DNA from: CAYRTD01 sp964426915
GTDB taxonomy: Bacteria > Bacteroidota > Bacteroidia > Bacteroidales > GCA-2748055
DNA length: 29,668 bases
Direction of reading: 5' to 3'
Assembly (NCBI GenBank): GCA_964426915.1
Contig: CAYRTD010000033.1
Location: forward strand, 1 to 29,668
A program made the position numbers and the translations under genes. Positions 22,863 through 29,668 of this stretch are shown piece after piece. The notes beneath the pieces were generated by a model. That model did not search any database and was not told the DNA's origin. It saw only the letters and a program-made list of their open reading frames with translations. The stretch's first letter is position 1, and the number at the start of each line of letters is the position of its first letter.

Positions 22863-25850
22863 ATGGACAAAAGAATAAAAAAACAAAGATTAACGGAGGA
22901 TTCTTCTGAACAGAAATATTGGAGTAGTCTTGAAGAATATAATAATATATCCGGGAATGATGAAGAGGCGATTGAAGCTGATCATAAAAGCTCAGTACTG
23001 GGACTTTTTGAAGATAAGATTGCAAATTCCAAAGCATCAAGAAGAGATTTTCTTAAGCTTTTCGGCTTTAGTCTGACAAGTGCAGCCCTTGCTGCTTCAT
23101 GCGAAAGACCAGTTCAAAAGGCTATTCCCTATATAATACAACCTGAAGAAATTACACCTGGAAAGGCCTTGCATTATGCTTCCACATTTTTTGATGGTAA
23201 GGATTATTGCAGTCTTGTAGTAAAAACCCGGGAAGGAAGACCTATCAAAATCGAGGGTAATACCCTTTCTCCATATAATAAAGGTGGCACAACTGCCAGG
23301 GTTCAGGCCTCAGTTTTGAGTCTTTACGACGATGCCCGTTATAAAAAACCCTCTAAAAGAGGTATTGAGACATCCTGGGAAGATGCAGACAGAGAAATTA
23401 TTCAGGGTCTGCAAAATGCCGACAAGCCTGAAAAAGGTATTGTACTTCTTACTCCCACCGTAATTTCTCCCACAACCAAAAAATTGATCGGTAATTTTAG
23501 GGAGAATTATTCCAATTTTCAGTGGGTCCAATACGATTCCATTTCACATTATGCCATAAGACAGGCACACGAATCTCTTTACGGGGCTTCCATAATACCG
23601 GACTTACGCTTCGAAAAAGCGGATGTAGTAGTAGGCTTTGGAGCTGATTTTCTGGGTTCGTGGCTTGCGCCTGCGCATTTTATTCCCCTTTATGCAGAAA
23701 GAAAAAAACTTCACTCCGGACAAGCTGATATGCTCAGGCATTATCAATTTGAATCGGGAATGACGGTGACCGGAAGTAATGCCGATCACAGATTTCCGGT
23801 AAAACCCGGTGATGAAAAGAAAATACTGATCTCAATTTATAATCAGCTAGCCAGCCGCTTTGGCCAGCCGCTTCTTGATCCGACAGAGATAAATGAAGAT
23901 ATTTCGGTCGTTGTGGATGATCTGGAAAAAGCCGGGAACCGCTCTCTTATTGTATCCGGAAGCAATGATCCTGAATGTCAAATCCTTGTTGCTTCAATTA
24001 ACCAAATGCTGGGAGCCGTTGGTACTACAGTCGATTTGGATAACCATTTACAATTGGCAGCCGGAGATGACAGGGAAATGTCGGATCTAGTGAACAGCAT
24101 CCTTGAAGGAAAGCCAGGAGCTCTGATCATTCACGGAGTAAATCCTGTATATGATTACCCTGACGGAGCATCCCTTGGCGATGCAATTTCTAAGCTCGAC
24201 CTTTCTGTTTCATTATCATGGATACTCAACGAAAGTTCGGAAAGCTGTCAGTATATATGTCCGGAACATCACTACCTGGAATCCTGGGATGATTCGGAGG
24301 TAATTCCAGGCATGCTCACTTTGACTCAGCCAACAATAAATCCGATATTCACTACAAGATCCATGCAGGATAGTCTCTTAACATGGATGGACAGCAGCGA
24401 GAGCTATGCCGATTATCTCAAATCCAATTGGGAAAATGAATTTTGGGACGGAAAGAACAGGTTTTCCGATTTCTGGAATAAATGTCTTCAGGAGGGTGTA
24501 TGGAATTATGAGATCAGAGATAAAGAGGCCCGTGAATTCAACTCCCGTGGCTTATCCGATATCAGTTTCGATAAAGAAGAGAAAAGCTTTAGTATCATAT
24601 TGAGCGAGAGTGTACAGATGGGCGACGGGAAATACGCCAACAATCCATGGCTACAGGAACTTCCTGATCCTGTGGCAAAAATATGCTGGGATAACTTTCT
24701 GTCTGTTTCTCCTGAAGATGCATCAGATATGGGAGTTAAAAACGGAGATCTTGTAATGCTTAACAAAAGTATTGAATTGCCTGTTTTGATCCAGCCGGGA
24801 CAGGCCCGGTCGACTGCTTCTGTTTCTCTTGGATACGGGAGGAGGTTTGCCGGAAATGTAGGGGACAACCTCGGAGTCAATGCCTTTGAAATGGTAAAGA
24901 TAATAAATGGAAGAAGAAGTTATTATATAGAAGGAGTATCTGTTGAACCCACCGGGAAGGATATCATTCTTGCTCTTACCCAGACGCATAATTCCATGGA
25001 AGGCCGCCCTATTGTAAGAGAAGCCAACCTTGATGAGTACCGGGAAAGTGCTGATGCAGGAAATGAGTTGCACGAGGAAAATGAATCTCATCATAAAACA
25101 CTTTACCCTCCGGTGGAATTCGATGGATTTCACTGGGGATTAGCGGTGGATCTGAATGCCTGTGTTGGATGTAATACCTGTGTGATTGCCTGCCAGGCTG
25201 AAAATAATATTCCTGTTGTGGGGAAATCGGAAGTATACCGCCGTAGAATTATGCACTGGATAAAAATAGACCGTTACTATTCTGAGGAGCCCCGAAACCC
25301 TAAGGTATCCTATCAGCCGAATATGTGTCAGCATTGTGACAATGCCCCTTGTGAAAATGTTTGTCCGGTATCTGCGACTAATCACAGCTCTGAAGGTATT
25401 AACCAGATGTCTTATAACCGTTGTATCGGAACAAAATATTGCATTAACAACTGTCCTTACCGTGCACGCCGTTTCAACTGGTATCAATATGTGAATAATG
25501 AAGAATTTAATTATAATGCCAATTCCGAGCTGGGAAAGATGGTACTTAATCCTGATGTCACTGTCAGGTCGAGAGGTGTGGTCGAAAAATGTTCATTTTG
25601 TGTACAAAGAATACAGGAGAAAAAGTTGGAGGCGAAACTTGAAAACCGTCAGCTCCGTGATGGTGAAATACAGCCGGCTTGTGTACAGGCTTGTCCGGCC
25701 GGAGCTCTCGTATTTGGAAATCTTAAGGATAAAAACAGCAGAGTATCAAAAATGTTTGCCGATGCCCGTAATTATCACTTGCTGGAACAGTTACATACCC
25801 TGCCTAGTGTGGGATATCTAACAAAGATCAGGAACGAAAAAAAGAGTTAA
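22863..25850 (+). CDS. actB: Alternative complex III subunit ActB (molybdopterin-like plus iron-sulfur fusion)
   Basis: A 995-residue peripheral periplasmic subunit. The N-terminus has a Tat motif, S-R-R-D-F-L-K (arginines at 60-61), then LAASC80, which resembles a lipobox. Residues about 85-740 resemble molybdopterin oxidoreductases but without cofactor binding. The C-terminal part is a ferredoxin-like chain of four clusters: C767/C770/C773/C777, C822/C825/C830/C834, C854/C860/C864 and C910/C913/C940/C944. The third set reads C-I-G-T-K-Y-C, with Thr857 replacing a ligand, as expected for one [3Fe-4S] among three [4Fe-4S] clusters. These clusters carry electrons from the ActC quinol site towards the hemes. 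The ATG at 22863 is preferred over an upstream in-frame TTG (22848). Confidence 0.95.
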   Translation: MDKRIKKQRLTEDSSEQKYWSSLEEYNNISGNDEEAIEADHKSSVLGLFEDKIANSKASRRDFLKLFGFSLTSAALAASCERPVQKAIPYIIQPEEITPGKALHYASTFFDGKDYCSLVVKTREGRPIKIEGNTLSPYNKGGTTARVQASVLSLYDDARYKKPSKRGIETSWEDADREIIQGLQNADKPEKGIVLLTPTVISPTTKKLIGNFRENYSNFQWVQYDSISHYAIRQAHESLYGASIIPDLRFEKADVVVGFGADFLGSWLAPAHFIPLYAERKKLHSGQADMLRHYQFESGMTVTGSNADHRFPVKPGDEKKILISIYNQLASRFGQPLLDPTEINEDISVVVDDLEKAGNRSLIVSGSNDPECQILVASINQMLGAVGTTVDLDNHLQLAAGDDREMSDLVNSILEGKPGALIIHGVNPVYDYPDGASLGDAISKLDLSVSLSWILNESSESCQYICPEHHYLESWDDSEVIPGMLTLTQPTINPIFTTRSMQDSLLTWMDSSESYADYLKSNWENEFWDGKNRFSDFWNKCLQEGVWNYEIRDKEAREFNSRGLSDISFDKEEKSFSIILSESVQMGDGKYANNPWLQELPDPVAKICWDNFLSVSPEDASDMGVKNGDLVMLNKSIELPVLIQPGQARSTASVSLGYGRRFAGNVGDNLGVNAFEMVKIINGRRSYYIEGVSVEPTGKDIILALTQTHNSMEGRPIVREANLDEYRESADAGNELHEENESHHKTLYPPVEFDGFHWGLAVDLNACVGCNTCVIACQAENNIPVVGKSEVYRRRIMHWIKIDRYYSEEPRNPKVSYQPNMCQHCDNAPCENVCPVSATNHSSEGINQMSYNRCIGTKYCINNCPYRARRFNWYQYVNNEEFNYNANSELGKMVLNPDVTVRSRGVVEKCSFCVQRIQEKKLEAKLENRQLRDGEIQPACVQACPAGALVFGNLKDKNSRVSKMFADARNYHLLEQLHTLPSVGYLTKIRNEKKS

Positions 25851-25871
25851 TAAAATTTAAAATTCCTCCCA

Positions 25872-27233
25872 ATGTACAATAAGGATTTAAGAGGACCACT
25901 AGTTGAAGGAGACAAAAGCTACAGTCAGATCAGTTCTGATATTATTGCCCCTATTGATACACGACCGGGTACCTGGTGGTTCATAGCCATGGCGATAGGA
26001 AGTTTGGCATCTCTCTGGGGAGTATACGCCATATATGAAACACTGGCCAAAGGAATTGGAACCTGGGGTGTGAATAATACCGTTGGATGGGGATGGGCGA
26101 TTATAAATTTTGTATGGTGGATAGGAATCGGGCATGCAGGAACGGCTTTTTCTATATTTTTGCTTATCCTGCGCCAGAAATGGAGGACTTCCATAAACAG
26201 GGCTGCCGAAGCTATGACGGTGGTGGCTGTAGGATGTGCCTCACTATTTCCTGCCCTGCATATGGGAAGAATCTGGCTGGCTTTTTATATTTTCCCTTAT
26301 CCCAATACCCGGGGCCCCTTGTGGGTTAACTTTAATTCACCCCTGTTCTGGGATTTTATTGCTATCACTGCATATTTACTTATCTCTTTCTCATTCTGGT
26401 ACCTGGGCATGCTTCCCGATTTTGCGACCATAAGAGACAGAACGAAATCGAAAGTAAAAAAAGCTGTTTATGGTTTCTTTTCCATGGGCTGGACAGGCTC
26501 TTCAAGACAATGGACCAGGTTTGAGTCACTGAGTTTCATATTGGGAGGAATTGCTGCGGTACTTGTTGTTTCGGTGCACTCCATCGTATCGACCGATTTC
26601 GCAGTTTCTGTCGAGCCGGGCTGGCATACCACAATTTTTCCACCGTATTTCGTAGTAGGTGCAATTTTTTCCGGATTTGCCATGGTTGTGACCTTAATGG
26701 TGATTATCAGGAAAATCTATAAACTGGACGACTATATTACCAACAGGCATATGGATGCCATTGCCAGAATATTGATCTTTATATCGCTGATAATGGGTAC
26801 AGCCTATCTGACAGAGATTTTTGTTGCATGGTATAGCGGGAATGATTTTGAGATCTTTACCTTTTTTCATAACCGGATCGGGGGACAGTATGCCGTTCAG
26901 TTCTGGATAATGTTTACATGTAATGCCTTGATTCCCCAGCTCTTCTGGATAAAAAAAGTCCGAAGCAGCATGCTGGCATTATTTATCATTTCCCTTTTAA
27001 TAAATGTCGGAATGTGGTTTGAACGATTCAATATCGTGGTTACTTCACTGGGAAATGATTACCTCCCTTCCAACTGGACCGGATATGCCCCTACACTCAC
27101 TGAAGTCGGAATCTATGTTGGAACACTGGGCCTGTTTACAGTTGGTATTCTGATGTTCTTTCGTTATATACCTATGATTGCTATTTCGGAGGTAAAATCG
27201 GTGCTTAAGATAGGAACTAGAAAAGACGATTAA
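25872..27233 (+). CDS. actC: Alternative complex III subunit ActC, NrfD/PsrC-like quinol-oxidising membrane protein
   Basis: A 453-residue inner-membrane protein with about ten transmembrane helices, belonging to the NrfD/PsrC family. The conserved N-terminal RGPLVEGDKSYSQISSDIIAP lies before TM1. Helical motifs include the WIGIGHAGTAFSIFLLILRQKWRTSINRAAEAMTV stretch, with the His and acidic residues that line the quinol site and the proton path. ActC supplies the main quinol-binding site and docks beneath ActB. The length is normal and no disruption is seen. It starts 21 bp after actB. Confidence 0.95.
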   Translation: MYNKDLRGPLVEGDKSYSQISSDIIAPIDTRPGTWWFIAMAIGSLASLWGVYAIYETLAKGIGTWGVNNTVGWGWAIINFVWWIGIGHAGTAFSIFLLILRQKWRTSINRAAEAMTVVAVGCASLFPALHMGRIWLAFYIFPYPNTRGPLWVNFNSPLFWDFIAITAYLLISFSFWYLGMLPDFATIRDRTKSKVKKAVYGFFSMGWTGSSRQWTRFESLSFILGGIAAVLVVSVHSIVSTDFAVSVEPGWHTTIFPPYFVVGAIFSGFAMVVTLMVIIRKIYKLDDYITNRHMDAIARILIFISLIMGTAYLTEIFVAWYSGNDFEIFTFFHNRIGGQYAVQFWIMFTCNALIPQLFWIKKVRSSMLALFIISLLINVGMWFERFNIVVTSLGNDYLPSNWTGYAPTLTEVGIYVGTLGLFTVGILMFFRYIPMIAISEVKSVLKIGTRKDD

Positions 27234-27248
27234 TTAAAAAATAATCTA

Positions 27249-27782
27249 ATGGACGGCTTCTTTAAAGTTGGTGTTTTTGATGAAGAGGAGAAATTGATTT
27301 CTTCTCTTAAGAGCCTTGATGACAAGGGAATAAGTGTATATGAGGTTTATACCCCTTATCCCATACACAGGGTTCTGAAAATATTAAAGCGAAAATCCAG
27401 GCTTCCCACTGCCGCATTGATATATGGAATTGGCGGAGCTCTGGCTGTGCTTGCATTTTTATATTATACAGCTGTTATTAGCTGGCCGATAGATTATGGT
27501 GGTAAACCTTTCAACACCTTCCCTTCTTTTATTATTATCACCATTGTACTGACAATTTTTATCGTGACCATTGCCAGCCTTGGCACTTTTTCAGCCCGGT
27601 CAAAACTTGTTCCCGGAAACGAAAATCCTATTTTCGATGAGCGGGCAACTGATGATAAATTCATTATAGTATTAATGAAATCTGAAGTCGATGAAGAAAA
27701 CTTCGAAGAAGCCTCCCGTATCATGAAAAGCGGAGGTGCCGTGGAGATTGTTGAGAAAACATTTGAAGGAAAAAAATTATAA
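27249..27782 (+). CDS. actD: Alternative complex III subunit ActD (DUF3341)
   Basis: A 177-residue membrane protein with two transmembrane helices (about 56-78 and 96-118), flanked by soluble parts. The N-terminal GVFDEEEKLISSLKSLDDKGISVYEVYTPYPIH is diagnostic of the DUF3341/ActD family, and the YPIHRVLKILKRKSRLP segment precedes the first helix. The subunit carries no cofactor; it contacts ActC and helps to hold the complex. The gene lies 15 bp after actC and 2 bp before actE, consistent with one transcript. Confidence 0.93.
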   Translation: MDGFFKVGVFDEEEKLISSLKSLDDKGISVYEVYTPYPIHRVLKILKRKSRLPTAALIYGIGGALAVLAFLYYTAVISWPIDYGGKPFNTFPSFIIITIVLTIFIVTIASLGTFSARSKLVPGNENPIFDERATDDKFIIVLMKSEVDEENFEEASRIMKSGGAVEIVEKTFEGKKL

Positions 27783-27784
27783 TT

Positions 27785-28381
27785 ATGGTAAAGAAAAAAG
27801 GATTGATTTCTGGTATAGCTGTTTTTTTACTGATCCTGTTATCTATATCCTGTGAGAATGACAGAAACCATCCGGGATATGATTATTTTCCGGATATGTT
27901 TTATTCAGAAGCTTATGAAACCTACTCGGAAAATCCTGTCTTTGAGGATGGGAAAACACTGCGGGAACCTGTTGAGGGAACTATTTCCAGGGAATTTATC
28001 CCTTTTCAGTTTACCAATGAAGAAGGGGAGAGGGAAAGGGCCGGTGAAGAACTTACAAATCCCTATGCCGGCGATGAAAGTGTACTGGAGCGGGGCAGAG
28101 ATGTATATGAGTCTTTTTGTACCGATTGTCATGGCGATGAAGGAAAGGGACAGGGATTCCTTTATACCAGTGGGATGTATGCCGTTTTACCAAGAAGTCT
28201 CGTTGGAGAAGTTGCCAGGAATCTGAAAGACGGGGAGATCTATCATTCAATTACCCTGGGATTTGGATCGATGGGACCTCACAAAAGCCTGGTAAGACCT
28301 GATGACAGATGGAAAGCTATAAGCTACATTCGCCAGGTATTACAGGAAAATGCCTTAGAAGATAACACGAATTCTGAATAA
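27785..28381 (+). CDS. actE: Alternative complex III subunit ActE, monoheme cytochrome c lipoprotein
   Basis: A 198-residue periplasmic lipoprotein. The signal peptide ends in a clear lipobox, L-S-I-S-C23, so the mature protein is probably anchored by lipid. The C-terminal class I cytochrome c domain has one heme site, C112-T-D-C-H116, and a likely axial Met163 in GFGSMGPH. An unstructured acidic linker (about 24-90) reaches from the membrane to the heme domain. ActE is thought to deliver electrons from ActA to the terminal oxidase or to a soluble cytochrome. With ActA it brings the operon to seven CxxCH motifs. Confidence 0.93.
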   Translation: MVKKKGLISGIAVFLLILLSISCENDRNHPGYDYFPDMFYSEAYETYSENPVFEDGKTLREPVEGTISREFIPFQFTNEEGERERAGEELTNPYAGDESVLERGRDVYESFCTDCHGDEGKGQGFLYTSGMYAVLPRSLVGEVARNLKDGEIYHSITLGFGSMGPHKSLVRPDDRWKAISYIRQVLQENALEDNTNSE

Positions 28382-28404
28382 TAATAGAACAAAAAGCATA
28401 CACC

Positions 28405-29565
28405 ATGAAGGAAGAATTTAAAGCATCCACCAGCTTCCGTCTGATAGCCTGGATTTGCATTTTTATAGGCCTGGGAGGCTTTGTTTATGGGTTTTTGGAG
28501 GCACCCGAGCGCACATGGGCGAATTATCTTCTTAATAATTATTATTTCTTCTCCGTTGCCATGGGTGGTGTTTTTTTCTATGTAATTCAATATATATCCC
28601 AATCCGGCTGGTCAGCTGCCTTTAAGAGAATCCCCGAAGCTTTTATGTCATATCTTCCTTTTGCCGGTATCTTTTTTGTAATTCTTTATGCCGGGATACA
28701 TTCTCTTTACCACTGGAGTCATGAGGAAGCAATAATGCATGACGATCTTATCCGGCATAAAACGCCCTATCTGAATGTTACTTTCTTCATGATAAGGATA
28801 TTAATTTATTTTTCTTTATGGATATTTTTAACCGGATTATTAAGACGCTATTCATTAAAAGAAGACCGGAAAGGTGGGATTAAGTATTTTAAAAAATCAG
28901 AATTTTATTCGCGTATCCTGATCTTTGTGCTTGCCATAAGCTTTACCTTTTCCGCAATCGATTGGATCATGTCCCTCTCTCCGCATTGGTATTCCACAAT
29001 ATTCGCACTTAAGCAAATGGTCTCTGCCTTTCTTCATGGTGTATCCATAATGATACTTATTATCTTCATTTTACATAAAAAAGGATATTTCGCCTTTCTT
29101 AATGAGTACCATCTGCACGACATGACCCGCTATCTTTTTATGCTTGCAATCGTTTGGGGTTATTTCTGGTTTGCACAGTTCATGCTTATATGGTATGGAA
29201 ACATTCCCGAAGAAACCGTGTACTACTATTACCGCTGGCACGATGGATGGAAAACCCTGTTTTTTGCCGAGATCATTCTTAACTGGGCAGTTCCATTCTT
29301 TTTACTTTTACCAGTGAGGGCCAGTCGTAATATGACCGTAATTACCATTGTTGTTGTTGTTCTTATTGCCGGGCAGTATGTTGAACATTTTTTACAAATC
29401 ATTCCCGAAACAAGTGAAAAGTTGCAGTTTGGATTTATCGAGATATCTACTTTTATTGGGTATGCAGGATTATTTTCCTTTATTGTGATCACATCTTTGC
29501 AGAGGAGAAAAATTTTGCCGGTTAACCATCCTTATCTTGGGGAGAGCCTTGAACATCATTTTTAA
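28405..29565 (+). CDS. actF: Alternative complex III subunit ActF, second NrfD/PsrC-like membrane subunit
   Basis: A 386-residue inner-membrane protein with about ten helices, paralogous to ActC and annotated in Bacteroidota as the quinol:cytochrome c oxidoreductase quinone-binding subunit 2. Features include YAGIHSLYHWSHEEA, FSAIDWIMSLSPHWYSTIFALKQMVSAFLHG and the C-terminal FGFIEISTFIGYAGLF. The protein ends NHPYLGESLEHHF, a natural C-terminus for the family, so it is intact even though a repeat begins 2 bp after its stop codon. The terminal oxidase genes normally found next lie outside the window, or are separated by the repeat. Confidence 0.93.
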   Translation: MKEEFKASTSFRLIAWICIFIGLGGFVYGFLEAPERTWANYLLNNYYFFSVAMGGVFFYVIQYISQSGWSAAFKRIPEAFMSYLPFAGIFFVILYAGIHSLYHWSHEEAIMHDDLIRHKTPYLNVTFFMIRILIYFSLWIFLTGLLRRYSLKEDRKGGIKYFKKSEFYSRILIFVLAISFTFSAIDWIMSLSPHWYSTIFALKQMVSAFLHGVSIMILIIFILHKKGYFAFLNEYHLHDMTRYLFMLAIVWGYFWFAQFMLIWYGNIPEETVYYYYRWHDGWKTLFFAEIILNWAVPFFLLLPVRASRNMTVITIVVVVLIAGQYVEHFLQIIPETSEKLQFGFIEISTFIGYAGLFSFIVITSLQRRKILPVNHPYLGESLEHHF

Positions 29566-29566
29566 G

Positions 29567-29668
29567 TGTCTGTCCATAATGTCCGATATACTCATTCAGT
29601 AATATATTTAAGGGGTATTCGTGAGCTCGTTATCACTCGGTTCTGCGTTGCTGCAAAAATTTTAAATC
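29567..29668 (-). repeat. Dispersed two-block repeat, long copy, at the right edge
   Basis: Read on the minus strand, block A (AAAATTTTTGCAGCAAC, about 29647-29663) is followed by about 57 bases and then block B (TATCGGACATTATGGACAGACA, 29567-29588). It matches the short copy at 20452-20496 in the same block order, but in opposite orientation. The intervening 57 bases contain CGAGTGATAACGAGCTCACG, with a small GTGA/TCAC hairpin. The repeat starts 2 bp after the actF stop codon and may extend beyond the window. Confidence 0.7.

Noticed and set aside
1..29668. CRISPR array, toxin-antitoxin, phage or restriction system
   Set aside because: No regularly spaced repeats, and no protein of these classes was seen on either strand.

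Overview
The window looks like chromosomal DNA from a member of the Bacteroidota, probably a respiring, marine or environmental Bacteroidales/Marinilabiliales-type bacterium. The evidence is a complete alternative complex III operon (actABCDEF), a protein with a type IX secretion (type B, CHU_C-like) C-terminal domain, a HYC_CC_PP protein beside a carboxypeptidase-regulatory-domain TonB receptor, a zinc-independent type B L31, a Bacteroidota-type GlmU-like protein, AT-rich intergenic DNA, and several matches to the Bacteroidota promoter consensus (TTTG, about 19 bp, TAnnTTTG). The exact genus cannot be read from the sequence.

Layout. 1-1705 (minus): a cation-chloride-cotransporter-like permease that stops abruptly at the left edge, and a LiaF-like membrane protein. 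2015-5178 (plus): a three-gene metal-handling operon, made of a HYC_CC_PP protein, a TonB-dependent receptor and a secreted heavy-metal-associated (HMA) protein. 5333-9444 (minus): Lon protease, a GlmU-family nucleotidyltransferase-like protein, and rpmE2, which has a good promoter and terminator. 9605-13045 (minus): a tight operon of a Bax-inhibitor-1 protein, a class V PLP enzyme and a GNAT-fold protein. 13200-18107 (plus): an overlapping glycan module of flippase, methyltransferase, GT4 glycosyltransferase and an asparagine-synthetase-like enzyme. It is followed by tRNA-His(GTG) and a strong bidirectional terminator. 18374-20286 (minus): thyA-folA and a DUF2147 protein. 20682-29565 (plus): a T9SS type B cargo protein, then actA-F. 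The right edge is a repeat.

How the parts work together. ActA-F form a quinol:electron-acceptor oxidoreductase feeding a terminal oxidase, which would normally be encoded just beyond the right edge. ThyA and FolA are a coupled dTMP/folate pair. The receptor, HYC_CC_PP and HMA proteins probably handle copper or another soft metal at the envelope. The glycan module probably exports and decorates a surface or secreted saccharide, possibly with an amide-linked group.

The most unusual features are: (1) a two-block dispersed repeat, in inverted orientation on either side of the T9SS-cargo/act region, that also forms the right end of the window; (2) an AsnB-like enzyme without its N-terminal nucleophilic cysteine inside a minimal glycan module; (3) six rather than five CxxCH motifs in ActA; and (4) the permease broken at the left edge. 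No CRISPR array, integrase, transposase or phage gene is visible.
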